Below are positions 10,491 to 23,470 of a stretch of DNA of 64,000 bases, one piece after another. The position numbers and the translations under genes are program-made. Positions within the stretch are counted from its first letter, which is position 1; each line of letters starts with the position of its first letter. The notes beneath the pieces were generated by a model. The model was not told the DNA's origin. It worked only from the letters and a program-made list of their open reading frames with translations, and did no database searches. This stretch comes from Rhodamnia argentea (Eukaryota > Streptophyta > Magnoliopsida > Myrtales > Myrtaceae), in assembly GCF_020921035.1 (NCBI RefSeq), contig NC_063151.1:28340934-28404933 (forward strand), in the 5' to 3' direction.

Positions 10491-13400
10491 TTAACTACCC
10501 GATGAAGAAGGTTCATGTATACTTTTAGACCGGCAAAATGGGGTCGCGAGCATTTTCACTTGACCCGCATGGGAAATCTCCACAGTGACACTTCCATCAT
10601 CCACTGGCAATGGTTGTTTCCAGGGTTCCCCATCAATTCTCATGGAGGTATGATCTGCTGCTCCTTTTCTAAACTCGAAACGAACTGCATTTGTCTACAA
10701 GGAGAAGCAAGAATTTTGGAGGGAAAAAATGAGGCACATCCACACAAACACGGGTTGACCTAGTCCAGCAGGTAATAGCTTCCCAATGCAGCCAATCAAT
10801 GTCGAATAGTTTGTGTAATTCGAACATATATATGAAATTTCTACCTGTGCAAGGCGAGTTCCATGTCCTTTCGGGAGTAGTAATATTAGTCCATGCCAAG
10901 CATCTCTAAAACCAACGATCTCAATTAGGCCATCATCAACATATGGAGGTGTCAAGTCTCTCTACAAGTTCAGGCCAAAAAATAGTCTTTCTATGAGAAT
11001 TAGTGAATCCAGAGCATAGAATGCACTGCAAATGAAATTTCTGCAAATCATGCTGTAAAGTAATAGAGATAGCAATAAACTGAAAACCAACCTCAAGTGA
11101 TTTTTTAGGGTCTGGCGTTCCCCATGGATCAAGTCCTCCAGAAAAGCTGGGCAAGTTGAGGCACACAATGGACCGGATACTGCAATTTATATGGTAATAC
11201 ACTAATATGTTGGTATTGAATGACGCAGTAAAAGTTCAGATATAATTTCTAAAATCATTTGACTGAAAAATGAGTACAAGCTCATAAGAGTGCATGAAAG
11301 TGCATTTTGGGCATGTAAATACTTCCATGCTACAGGTAGGTAGAGAGGAATGACCTCCGAGGTACATAGAGATCCTCCCACTGACCTTGTCTTCTCATTA
11401 TCCTGACATTTGCCAGCTGTGCTATGTTCCTGTATAAAATTAAATTATATTGAATGGCATTGGCAGTAACCAACAAAGGGGAGGAGAGCAATCAGATAAG
11501 CAGATAACTAGGTTCTAAAAGTCATATGATACAAATTCACAGAAGTGCTGGCTGTTAAGGTATGACCACGATTATAAGAGCAATGTGAACAATGTCAACA
11601 AACAGAGTAGAACTTTATTGGTAAATAAATAGTAGCCATGGCTTTCCAAAAGAAGGTGGATGCATGATACCATCGCATGGTTCCACCTAGCTAGAATTGT
11701 AGTCTAGTACGCAAAAGGCCGGCCTAGCTAGAGTTATAGTTCAGCAAGCAAACGTAAGGCCAAGTTCCAGGCAAGACAGCCACATCTTCAATAGACACAT
11801 GCCTCAACGTTACATCCTCAGAAAATCTTGCGCTTTCAATCATTCAAAACAGTCTCGAATCACTGAAAGGAAGTACCCTCCATTTTTTTTTTATAATGCC
11901 ATCGGGCAGGTGTTTATGTTGAACTCCAATCTTTAATCACTCAAAAATCAAAGGCAAATGGGAAATGGAAGCAGACAGATGATATGAAACTGTAGAGCAT
12001 CTCTACAGAAACTAACTAAAAGACTCACCGTGAAGAAGGGTGGAAACAAGATGTGCAAAACCATCCCTGAGTACATCCAAGCTTTAAATAATTGCTCTGC
12101 CAAGCCAAAAACAGAAGCAGTAGGCAGTAAGTCTCACCATTTGCTCCTTGAGATCAAGAACGGAAAAAATAACGTAAAACTAGTTTCAAATGCTTTCAAA
12201 TTGAAACATTCTAGCTTCAGTGCCTTGTCTGTGAATGATCAACTCCTCGTTCATGCATAGGGGACCTTTATATTTGAAGACACCATCAAAAGTGATTACA
12301 GGCAAATAGATCATTATTTCTCAATGATACCAACTAAAATAGGAAATGGTATCTGAATCAGTGGTTGGACTGATGTCCATCGAATGTATTGGAAGACAAT
12401 AAAAATCACAACACAGGGAGTTCTTCCACGTAATTTCAATCAGTAACGGTGGCAACTGGTAGGTGACATTTGACCCCCAATGTGGCAAATTAAGCGAAAT
12501 TGGATAATGGGAGTTGCTTAAACTGTAGATACACTTTCCAAACTAAACGGTTTCTAGTCCTTGAGCTTGACAAAGAAAACGCATTGCCTTTATCGTTACC
12601 TCAATCTTATGCAATCCTTTTTCGGTCAGAGTAACAATATTGGAAAGATTATACCAGAGAAGGAACTCTACAGCCAAATAAAATATAACAACTGGGATCG
12701 AAAACTAGATCTAGTACGGGGCTGAAACAAAATTGGATTCATTACACCGTATGGAGTAAAAGGTCGCGCATCGAAACTTGACAGCTAGCTTTGAAAATGG
12801 CTAATAGAGCAGTAAGGTGGATCAAGCCACATGGTTTCATGCTAATACCATATGTGCACTTCTACAGGTGAAGCTTGAATAAATGGATTGCTAGAACAAG
12901 AAGAAGGCTTCACTGAGAAAAAGGCAAGACATGTTGTATCGTTTTTCAGCTGCTTACAACAAATGTTTGTCTTGAGGATTGCATTTGAGTGTCTAGTGAA
13001 ATAAGTATAATCACCTCCAACTGTCGTGAGACAATCAAGTCTTGAATTCATAAAAAAAATCACTGTGAACTCAAAACTATTCAAGAAAAAAATATGTCCT
13101 TCAAAAAGAAAAAAGTGCAACATATCCGAAGATTTCGCATGCAAGACAAACGGTGTCAGTTTATATACTAGTAACAAGTGAGAAGAGTACTTGATTAACT
13201 AACTGGTTCTTAAACTTCTCTGGGTGTAACTTCCGGTCTGAGTGAAATGCATATGATACTTGTGCATCCATTCCTGACAAGAAAAATTAGTTGCTAAAGA
13301 GATGAGTAGCTATATTCATCTTTTACTAATACAATCAAATAGGCAGTCAATCTATACTCAAGGCCTCGGATGAGGGCTAGCATTTTTTATTTAGCTATTA

Positions 13401-16347
13401 AAGAACTATAACATTTTGATGTAATTCTGTTTCTTACCCATGCTAAAGTAGTTCCAAAATCTTCCACGAAATGTGTGGAACCCATCCTGATAATCATCAG
13501 TGAAATATTAGCGAGTAAATAGCAGCAAATTATCCAAATGAATCCAGAAGAGCAGGATAGATGAATTAGGCAAGCAGAGAGTCAGTGATAACCTAGCCTG
13601 TTGACCTACCAATTTCATAAAGGCAGAAGCTGTCCTGCTTTAAGCAACTCATTCAGTTCATACTCTTTTGACTAGCAAACTTATCAGATCAAGCTATCAA
13701 AAATCTCGTGTTACCTCCGTTACTTTGAGACTATTGCTAAGCACCTCGTGTAAAGATTACACATCAGGAATTTAGGCAAAATATGTCTATACACCTATGT
13801 TTTTCATCTACTATGCAGTAAGTTAAAGTCTAGCAAGAAATGCTTGATGATGCAATCAACAAGACAGTCAAGTTGCATGGTGAAAAGGAATTCAGTGAGA
13901 TAAATTCATAGTCTGGAACGGTACATTATACAGAATTTTTCTTTATAAAAAAAGTAAATTCAGTCCGCATATACTAGTATACATTTAACAGGTGGAAACT
14001 TCTAATATCGTTTACGCTCTGCATCATCAATTAGGTCATGGCACAGCTTATAGTATAGACAGAAACTTGCCATGTATAAGGTATCTGGCTTAAAGACCTG
14101 TCGGAATGCATTCAATGACTTGGTTTGTCCACTTGGTGCGATTGGATCATATGAACCTTCCTTAAGAGCCCTCATTCGCATGACCAAATACCAACTGAAA
14201 TTTAGTGAAATTCATTATTAACATAATGCAGTTCTGAGGATGTGCCAAGTGGCAACCTCCGAATATAATTTTTATCTTCTGACTGGGCAAATCAGTCCTT
14301 CAGGAAAGTTCAAAAGGAAAGAAAACAGACAAACTTTCTGTGCACTTCATTTCTCAGGCTCATGAATCTGTTAATCGGCTCTCCACTAACACAACTCAAA
14401 AGTTCAATGCAATGCGGCTTGATTTTTTGTTTTAACATGTGACATATTGCCCAATCAAGACTTCATAGGATGACAAAGCATACAGCATCACAGCTTGAGA
14501 AGTAAGAAGCAAGGGAGTCCAAAGACGCAATGAAGCTAAAACAGCAGGACACGAGATTCGTCGACACAATATTTCGGCCACACCAGGAAAAAAGGATACT
14601 CATAGTGTTGTCTGATGAGCTTGCCTAAATACATCCGCCGCTACTGTTCTCTTGTAAGTCAAATACAACATATATAAACTCAAAACATTTACCCATCTAT
14701 CTTCATCTCTTTTGCAGTCTTCACTTGATTGAGGAAAGACATCACAGATTGCCTATCTATCCCGGGATTTTTCTTTCCCTGTAAATTAGAAAAATAAATG
14801 TCATGAATTCTCAGAGTCACAGCTCCTACAAGAATGCTAGATATCACAGTTCTTTCAGGGTGGGTGCAACAAAAAAAAAAAAAAAAAAATCAGCGAGGAA
14901 CTTTCAACCCAATAGGTAGGCAATATGTGCAGCCCATTTTAAAGTGAAAGAAAAATGATAATTTTTAAGGTCGTATCCAGATAATGCAATTTCAAATGAG
15001 GTCACACGTAAAAGCAAACAAAGACCTAGAAGCATGCCCATCCCTACACTCTAATACTATGTTTGGGAAGCTAGAGAAAGGTGGGTAAAAACTTCAAGGA
15101 GAAAATTATAAATTCCCCTTTCTTCCTCTCTCACAAAAACAAAATCTCTGCCATTTATCACCCCAATTCCCTTCCCTTCCCATTTCTTTAGCTTTCCAAA
15201 CGGAGCTTAATAGAAAGTTATGCACCATATCCAGAAGGACGAAAGCAGGCAGTTGTTTCTGAGACTTGAAAGGAAAGACATTTCAAGACTAGGAAGTCCA
15301 TTTACTTGCTCCAATAGTACTGAACATGAAGTCCTACCCAGCCAAAGGAAAATGGAAGGTTATTTCCGGTTCCAAGAGGCACAGTAGCAACTGGAGGTGG
15401 TGGAGATAATTTGAGATCAGAAACTACCCCAAGAAGCCAGTTAGCTGTGCCGTCCCCACCTGCAACCTAGACATTTAGCAACACCACACTATCATCCAAT
15501 GGGGCAGAAAGGACAAGGTACGCGATGCCTCTGCACAAGGAACATAAAACATCTTTGCGCATTGTGCTTGGAACTGAATAAGTGACTTACAATCAGTTTC
15601 AGTCTTTTCTGGATTTCACTGGCCAAAGGATCACCATCCTCTTTCAGATTTTCTATATTTTCATAAAGCTGTTGTAGCACCTCTTCAGGAGCTGTCTCTA
15701 CCAAATCAAAAACCTGATAAACCGTACACATCCCACATGACCACAGGGAAATAAGTAAATTCAATTAAACAAGGGAATAGATGGCCTTGGAATTGACTCT
15801 CTTCTGTAAATAGTAATATAAGCTATTATGACCTGTCTCATAATAGATTTTTTGTTCCATTGATTTTTGAAGGGATATATATCGACACAGCTTATTGCTA
15901 ACTCAGTAAAATCAAGTAATGCCGAGCCTTTTTCAATTATCTTTCCGTGATTGTCTTTAGAGCTGCTTCTCATGATTCCGATTTATTCATCTTCCAAAGT
16001 AACTTCATGTAACTTGTGCAATGCTGTGAATCTAAAATATGATTTGATGAGCACAACATCGACATCCTTGTGCTCCATCTGTCCTTACTAGCGATGAAGT
16101 GTAATGGTGACACTAATGAATTTAGCCATAGAGAAGGCACGAAGATTACCTGCTTTTTATTAAGGAGAGTCCTATAGGTAATAATAAGATCTCCACCTCT
16201 CTGACCACCACTTTTGGAGTTTATGAACACTATGACTGGACAAGCAGGTACATGGGACAAATCCCGGACCTTTTCTGATCCATGTCCTAGGATGTAATCT
16301 GGCATGTAGAAGTCCTTCAGAATATCCTCTGAATCGTAGTCGCCCAT
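10491..16347 (-). CDS. DGK5-like: Diacylglycerol kinase, cluster II (DGK5/DGK6-like)
   Basis: Twelve coding exons give an uninterrupted 447-residue protein: 16347-16150, 15713-15591, 15466-15338, 14778-14693, 14194-14071, 13486-13438, 13273-13191, 12096-12029, 11429-11355, 11179-11092, 10961-10845, 10694-10491. It phosphorylates diacylglycerol with ATP to phosphatidic acid, a lipid signal at membranes in stress responses. The catalytic domain shows FINSKSGGQ (about residue 41), the ATP-site GGDGT (110-114) and PLGTGNN (137-143); the accessory domain has [40 protein letters not shown] and VDDGLIE. The N-terminus [20 protein letters not shown] matches the short plant cluster II type without C1 domains. 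The C-terminal tail is shorter than in Arabidopsis DGK5. One intron has a GC donor. A noncoding first exon probably lies upstream, since CTGCAG directly precedes the last 13 nt before the ATG. Confidence 0.92.
13487..14070 (-). other. GC-AG intron of the diacylglycerol kinase gene
   Basis: The exon ending ...DTLYM must join DGFHTFRG in phase 0 to match the family. The only donor that does so is ATG/GCAAGTTT, a GC donor with the otherwise ideal GCAAGT consensus; the acceptor is ATTATCAG. A GT three bases further on would break the frame. GC-AG introns are a known minor class in plants. Confidence 0.75.
14871..14890. repeat. Poly-A tract in an intron
   Basis: A run of about 20 A within an intron of the diacylglycerol kinase gene, just downstream of the exon ending with residues KKNPG on the opposite strand. 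No flanking element is recognised. Confidence 0.8.
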
Positions 16348-18392
16348 GACAAATTTGCAACTGCAGGTAGCTATAAACGAAAAATCAAATTCCAAGTTCA
16401 AAACAACACTAAAGAGACAACTGACGATAGGGACAAGCAAATAAAAAGCAACTAATATTATCCCAACATAGAACTCATCCGAACTGACATTCACCAGCAG
16501 TATGGAGACGAGCAAGACATGCTTGGACAATTTTTCTAAACCACATACTCACGAAAAAAGAAAAGAAAAGGAAAAGCGAGAGAACATCAGAGGAGAAGAT
16601 GTCAGAATCGCAGTTGATGTTTCAAAAGCCAACAGCCCTTCGCTTAGCTTATTAAATTCAGCGCCATTAGCAAACTACAACCGATTTCAGTAAAATGTCC
16701 CGGTATATCTAAAAGAAAAGAGCCAAACAACAAATTTCCCAACGCATGAAGCCAGCTCTAGCGACTGAATCAGGCGACACCAACCGGACGATCAATATGC
16801 TTGCGCGTATCAGCACCAACACCGAACCAAAACTACGGGGCACGAAATTGCAACGTTGTCCAGGCATCCTCCGCGTTGGTCCCCGCAGGAAATCAAGAAG
16901 AAGAAATTATCCACGAACGCGACATGGTGCAAGTGCAACATCATGAACGCGAGAGACAGCCGATGATCCGGTTCGATAGAATGCTAACAAGACGGCGATG
17001 TCAAGGCTGAGCGAGAGATGCTTTCACCTGGGAGCCGAAGATGCTTTGAGTGAGCGGACTGGAGAAGATAGATGCTTTCAGACGTCGCACAGCTTGATCA
17101 ATACTGAAAGGACGTCATCGAATTCGAGACCACCATTGTCAGCTAGATTGAATCGCATAGTGGTTAAAGCTTAATCTAGTGGTGGGAAAGAGAGAGAGAG
17201 AATGACAGGTTATCAAAGTTGTGCCACGTAACGAAACACGCGGCAACTCCCGCGCTGCACCTGAATACGAAAGGGAAGCAAAACTCAGCTTTTTGAGTTC
17301 GGGCAGGCGCCTAATGAGTAGTAATGGCTATGAGCACTCCCCAAACCGTAAATTCTTTTGTTGGCTCCAAGGGGTCTTTGGATGAGATCGAGATCCTTCT
17401 CGAATGGAAATGGGATATTAGGTTTAAAGTAGAACTGAGCAAAAAAATTGAGATACATCCAAATCGGATAGGACCGTACCCAATTGACTGATTTCGATTC
17501 CCGATTCAAATTTCTTTAAACCGGTGGGTACCAATTTGGTTTTCGATTTTATGTAAAAACCACCCAATCTTACAACCGGATTGAACTTATTATATAATAC
17601 AGATATATATATTTTTATTTTAAGCTATCTCACTTGAGGCCCACTCCCATGTCCAGCTCGGTATTCCCAGTTCTCACGATGATGAGGTTTAATCCATAGG
17701 ATCTAATTTGCCATGAAATGACATTTTATGTTATTAGGAAAAAAAAATGGAGAGAAGCAGTTTTACTTTTACAAGATCTTATTTTCCATTTCATGGCATT
17801 TTATGTTATTAGGACCAGTTCCATGAATTCAATTGGGAATCGGATCGGATTGATTGTTCGATTCTTGGATGAATTCATAAAACGAGCAGGTGGTTTACGG
17901 TTTTATTTTGCGAAGCCAACCATTCTTAGAACCCATCACCCTTATTTTAAAGGGCCAACGAAAATCAAACTCGAGATGGACCATGTTTAGAGTATAAAAA
18001 TGATTAGTTTGTAGGATTATTTTCGAAATTAGCTATTAATGATGATGACATTTACCCAGTTTCATAATGTGATCCATTTTGTTCGCCAATTGATTTATGA
18101 ATTACTTTTTTAAAAGAAGATGATTTAGGAAAATTGAACTTCTCGTAAATATTAAAAAATCTCCAATTCAGACAAATTAGCTCCTAATTTTTATTTTGCG
18201 CTTTTCTTTTATGTTCGCCTGTCACCAACATATTTCCTTTTTCTAAACTAACCCGTTGACTCAGGGTAATAGTCAACGCCAGCAAAGGCTCTGGCAATAG
18301 CACTTTCTTCTCCGTCTTCTGCTTTGCCCACTCTAGCCGTTCGTTTGCCTACAATAAAATCTCCATCTCCAAACCCGTCTACTCTTCGGACG
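16348..18392. other. Divergent intergenic region between DGK and TRM5 genes
   Basis: Holds the 5' untranslated part and promoter of the minus-strand kinase and the promoter of the plus-strand TRM5 gene. A candidate untranslated first exon of the kinase ends at about 17028 on the minus strand (CCCAG/GTGAAAG). A degraded hAT-like fragment occupies 17428-17945. No further coding region is recognised. Confidence 0.45.
17428..17945. mobile_element. Degraded hAT-like non-autonomous element
   Basis: The right part (about 17806-17945) aligns by eye with the right end of the element at 54269-55153: GAATCGGA, ATTC(A)T...AACGAGCAGGTGGTTTACG against AACAAGCGGGTGGTTCACG, TTTTGCG(A/G)AGCC and a terminal ATCACCC. 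The left part has the ACCGG/AACCACCCAA motifs of the same family. The ends and target duplication are worn away. Confidence 0.5.
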
Positions 18393-18419
18393 CGACGACG
18401 ACGACGACGACGACGACGG
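18393..18419. repeat. (CGA)n microsatellite in the TRM5 leader
   Basis: About nine CGA units end six bases before the TRM5 start codon at 18425. In another frame they spell a run of arginines, which explains a spurious overlapping open frame. Length changes here would alter the 5' leader next to the start site. Confidence 0.9.
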
Positions 18420-18424
18420 CGACA

Positions 18425-20931
18425 ATGGTCGCTAAATTCTTGCTTAAACCTTATCACCGCCTATCCTTTCCCATTTTACCGTCCACAATCCGCCTCGCTC
18501 CTCACTCTAAACCTAGCTCAATCCTCTTCACTATCACCTCACGCGCCGCCGCCGCCGCCGCCACAGATATCACTCAACTCCACGCTGCCGGATCACCTCT
18601 CCCCTACGGACCTTCTCTCCAAAAAGGCACCATACCCTCCCAATCCTTCAGAGACTTCAACCAGGAGGAAGCATGCGAAGATTCGCTCGACGAAGAGAGC
18701 TTCGCTCGTGTTTTCAGAATTTCCGCGCTGCGTGTGCCGTCCAAGGACTGCTTCGCCCTCGAGAACCGCCTCCGCGGGCACCTCCTCAACTGGCCTCGCG
18801 TCTGCAACGTTGCCCGGGTTCCAGGCGACGAAGTCGAAGACGATGTCGCTGAGCTCATCGGAAGCCGAAACGGATCCCGGGAATCCGGTGAGGTAGAGGG
18901 TTTTGAGACGTTAGGAAGGAGAATTTATGGGAAAGCCGAGGGTGATGGTGAGCCATTGAGTGGTGTCCTGTACAGGGAGAGGCTTGCGAAGACGTTCAAT
19001 TCACAAGGTTTCGTGAATTTTAGGAACTTGGCCAAGATTTCACGGCCGAAGAAGAGGAAGAAAAGGGAGGCTAATGAGAACAGAGATGAGAACAGAGATG
19101 GGAACAGAGAAGGTGGTGTTAAGAGGAATAAATTTGCTGTGGTGGAGGTGATTGAGGATGAAGAAAGAGAAGGAGAGGATTTGAGGGGGTTGCTAGGGGA
19201 TGAATTTAAGGGGAGAAGGTGGAGGGGTTCGACCAGATTGTTGCTTCTGGATGACAGTTATGCCGAAAAATGCTTAGAGGATTTGCCTGAAGCTGTCAAG
19301 GTGGATTCTTTTTGGTGCTTAAGAAACTTGAAGTCAGTTGAAGTTATTTAGTTTCTTAATTGTATTTCTCCCTTCATAATGAAAACATCATTGGATTTTT
19401 ATGCCAGGCCGTGTTGAAAGAAGGCCAAAGAGATGGCACCAGCTCAGTCGAGCTTGTGTCATGCACACTGACTTTGTTCTATGATTACTGGTCGATGAAT
19501 GAGGTGATTATACCAACACCGTTGCACGTTCCTGTTTGTGCAAGGAGTAAGGCTATATAGCACTTCTTTGTCCTAGCCAACAGTTGGATGCCTTTTTTTT
19601 TTTTTTGTGTAAGAATAGGCTTTTATTTTGATTTAAGTGATTTGGTTAATACATGCTAGTAGCTCATTATTTTTAAAAAATGGAGGACATATGGTACACG
19701 TACTTCGAATTAGTTTTCCTCTCATTCTATGTTAATATAAGCAGATTTTGGAGGCCTTGCTACCTAAGGGGATGATCGTTCCTTCAGCTTTTGAAACTGT
19801 AGGACATATTGCACATTTGAATTTGAGAGAAGAACATTTACCATACAAGAAGCTCATAGCAAAGGTGTTTCCTGCTCAGTCTCGGATATTAAGGTTACTA
19901 TGGGTTAATATTTGGGATATGTAATAACAGTATCATGTTCTCTTTCAGGTAATTTTGGATAAAAACAAGCCGAAGATTCAAACAGTTGTCAATAAGATTG
20001 ACATGATTCATAGTGATTATAGGACGATGCAGCTTGAGGTTTTGGCTGGAAACTATTCCCTAGTGACTACTGTTGTTGAAAATGGGTTGAGATTCAGTGT
20101 TGATCTTGCAACTGTGTATGTTCTCAAGTCCTTCTAAGTCGTTTGTTTAGATTGAGCTTCAGAAGTTGAATGTTAGCTAAATACAATAACAGCTACTTCT
20201 CAGTGAGGTTTCAATAACCTTTACTAATTAAAAGTTAATGAAACTGTTGAGAAGCTCCATCTTGTGTCCCGGCAACTATGACCAGTACTTTTATGTCAGT
20301 CAATGTAGATAAACTACTAGCTTCCGTTCAACAGCAATATTCCTGCATTTGGCAATGATACCTGGAGTGGAAGGTAGAATTTTTCAGTTTCATTCTGGCA
20401 CTGGGGGGACATTATCTTTTCCTAACTCATGCAGTTACTGGAATTCGAGGCTAGCGACTGAAAGGCAGAGACTTTTGAGTGGCTTCACCCGCAATGATGT
20501 TGTTTGTATGTTCTTTTTTCAGTTGCATTTGCTGTTTTCAATATTTGTGATGTTACACTTGAGTCTACACTGTAATGATAGTTCAGATGCAATCATGATT
20601 TTGGCGTGTGTTATCTGGTTACTAACTCACGTATTTTGTTGTCACTTATACTTTCAATGGTGAAAGTTCATATAGAAGAAGATGCAATAGAAAATCTGAA
20701 GCAGTTATAAGTAATAAGTGGGTCTTGATGTAATTATGTGTTGCCATTTCTTTATTTTCTGGCTGAGTTCCTTTGTCCCTGGTCTGATTCTGACTTTTTG
20801 ACGTATAAATGACTGAAATGTTCAGGACTTGTTCGTTAAGAAAAAAATTTAGAATTAAGTCTCCCCTTTAAAAAAATTTTAAAAAAAAAAAAAATTTTGG
20901 GGGGTTTTTTTTTGTTAAAAAAAAAAAAATT

Positions 20932-21017
<86 letters not shown>

Positions 21018-23265
21018 TTTTTTTTTTATTTATAAATGTTGAAATGTTCTTATGTTTAGGACTTGTTCCTTAAGAACTAAGTTTTAAGTTAAAAGTACTT
21101 TTTTCCCTCAAAATTTAGAATATAATAGAAATTTCAAAAGATTACGAAAAAATAATGTGAACCTATGTGTCAATAAAATATTGTGAAAGTTTCAGGTGTT
21201 TAGGGTTAAAAAAACAATGTGCGTCTGCTGCAAGATTTAGATCCAGCAAAAAGTATAAGTCTATCCAGACACGACGCTTGTTAGCCACCACAATTAATCT
21301 TGCCTGGGAAAAGGAACAGTTCATTTATATGTAGATAATTGGTTGAGAAGGTTGGAAGTTGCCTGCAGCAAGGAAAATGTACTAGTGTAGCTGCTTGTCA
21401 ATAATGGATTGCAGGTTGCACTTTCTCTATGGATTAGGGCAATGCATCTTCTAGGTTCTACCATGCCTTGTCAACTAAAGAAGTATCTCACATCTCGACT
21501 ATAGTTTGATTGGACAATAATTGAAGCCAGAGTGTGAGTCCTTTGTATTGTTTTGTGAAAAAGAAGTATCTCACATCTGAACTATAGTTTGATTGGACAA
21601 TAATTGAAGCCAAATTGTGAGTCCTTTGTATTGTTTTGTGAACTGTCGTGGTATTTCTGGAGCATTTTATTTTGTATACTTTTCCCTTCATACTCTGTAG
21701 TAAAATAAAATTTCTTTTCTTGATTTTGCTTTCTGTGTTGCCCTGCTGGGGAGATCTTCACATTTGTGACTACAGGTCTGCTGATAATCTCCCTATTCTT
21801 GGTGGAAGTGCTTAATGATTTTTTTTTTTCCAGGTGATGTGTTTTGTGGTGTTGGACCAATAGCCATTTCTGCAGCAAAGATAGTCAAACGAGTCTATGC
21901 CAATGACTTGAATCCTGATGCAATTGAATATCTGGAAAGGAACATTGTACTCAACAAACTTGACAGGAAAATTCAGGTATTAAGCCAATGACAAATACTA
22001 GAGCTGTTGAAAAGCCTGAAAACAGATTTTACTAAACAAATTCAAGCAGAAAAAGTCTGTAGGCCTAAACTCAGATAGGAAACCAGTTTTAATAATCTTG
22101 TTTGTCAGTTTACCCTGGTATCTTTTGAGATCTAACTTTGTTTTGTGAGTCTAAATAGAGGTGTCAGATAACTTGACATGTCTAGCTTATCAACATGATT
22201 TCTCTCAGAAACTTGGGTTTAAGATTGCACGAGGATAGGGATGTCAGATTGCATCAGGATCCTTCTTTCTTGATCTTTGACATCTTGCAACAATTGTCGG
22301 CATTGTTGTACATGTTGTACTCGATGATATAATTAACTGTGGTTTCACATATCTTGTTTTTGTTATCAAACCTTAGTGTATTATTGATGATTTACTTTTG
22401 TATTGTCAGTATTACACATAGATAAATAGGTTTATCATGCTAACATTCACAAGGAAAGTTATATTAAATGGTGTTGAATGTGTCCATAATTGTCATCTCA
22501 TATCATCACCGCTGATAGAAGCCACAACTGGGCGCGCACTGGTACTTGCTGAATGCACATTTTAGTTCACTGCCAGATTAACCAATGTGTTTCTCAAGGT
22601 AAAATTATGAATTTGCAGCATTGACTTTGATGCCTTATAGGTTTTCAATATGGATGGAAGAAGGTTTATCAAGTCTTTGTTTGCAAGCGAGAAAGCTTTG
22701 TCCATCACACAGGTTGTTATGAATTTGCCAAATGATGCTGCTGAATTTTTAGGTATGTGATTTAGTGTCATTAAAGTAATGGGGAAAGGTTTCCATACTA
22801 TGCAGGCATGTTTCTGGTAGTGTAATTTTTATTATTCCTTGTATCTCCAACAGATGCATTTAGGGGAATATATGGAGATAAACCAAAGGGAATGATGCAC
22901 GCCCTACCTGTGATCCATGTGTATGGATTCTCGAAAGCTCGAGATCCTGAGTTCGACTTCCATGAGGTTGGTGCCTCTCAGATATCTCTCTTACGGTTGC
23001 CTTGCAAAAGGGCAAGGCGTACGCATCTTTACTTGTTGCTTGCTATTTTGTCCATCTTTTGTTCTCTTGTTCAATGATTCTTTTCCTTTTCGGTTTTTTA
23101 ATGTGAATGCAGAGGATAAGAATTGCATTATCGGAGGTGGCAGTTCAAGTAGAAATGCGTAGGGTTCGCCTTGTTGCGCCGGGTAAATGGATGTTGTGTG
23201 CGACGTTTACTCTTCCTCAGAGTGTAGCATTTGCGAGAACAATGGCATTCAAAGATCAAATTTAG
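18425..23265 (+). CDS. TRM5-like: tRNA (guanine37-N1)-methyltransferase, Trm5/Met-10+ family
   Basis: Nine exons (18425-19300, 19408-19503, 19745-19864, 19949-20115, 20435-20505, 21834-21976, 22641-22752, 22854-22966, 23113-23265) splice to 616 residues. Trm5 enzymes transfer methyl from S-adenosylmethionine to G37 next to the anticodon, which prevents +1 frameshifting. Seen: the N-terminal [20 protein letters not shown] segment (about 110-135), [28 protein letters not shown] motif DVFCGVGP (445-452), [13 protein letters not shown], the NLP motif (519-521) and IHVYGFSKA. The first 45 or so residues are rich in Arg, Ser and Ala without acids, like an organelle transit peptide, so mitochondrial or plastid import is possible. 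A family-atypical Lys/Arg/Glu/Asn-rich insert lies near residues 205-245. It is the longer plant form (At4g27340-like) rather than the short one. Confidence 0.93.
20862..21025. repeat. Homopolymer tract, probable assembly artefact
   Basis: Inside TRM5 intron 5 the sequence turns into runs of T, A and G, ending with an A-run of about 65. The sequences on both sides are near-copies of each other (ATGA(C)TGAAATGTTC...AGGACTTGTTC.TTAAGAA, about 20807-20845 and 21035-21080). Such a pattern is more like a faulty join of overlapping reads than biology. Confidence 0.7.
21478..21642. repeat. 83-bp tandem duplication in TRM5 intron 5
   Basis: Two copies (21478-21560 and 21561-21642) that begin AAGAAGTATCTCACATCT and end TTTTGTGAA differ at only a few positions. 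Both lie in the intron before the DVFCGVGP exon and do not touch a splice site. Confidence 0.9.
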
Positions 23266-23470
23266 ACTGAGAAGCTGAAAGTTCTCACTGCATGCACTTC
23301 TTTCAAGGGTGAATAGTATAAGATGTATATAACACACCCATACTTGCACAGTGAATTGTGAGTCACACCAAAGGAAGGTAAGCTATGTCGAGGATGACGT
23401 GCGAATAAATTATATCGAGGTTTCTGTGTATTGGCTGGCCAAGATCTGGAAGGACGTCGAGTAAACTAAG

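Noticed and set aside
12030-12260. 76-codon plus-strand frame and similar ones inside the DGK gene
   Set aside because: They overlap introns and exons of the minus-strand kinase and have no recognisable product.
16502-17010. Small open frames upstream of the DGK start
   Set aside because: No domains; the region fits a leader intron and promoter.
18324-18896. 190-codon frame with a poly-arginine run overlapping the TRM5 start
   Set aside because: The arginines come from the CGA repeat, and the rest is the wrong frame of TRM5 exon 1.
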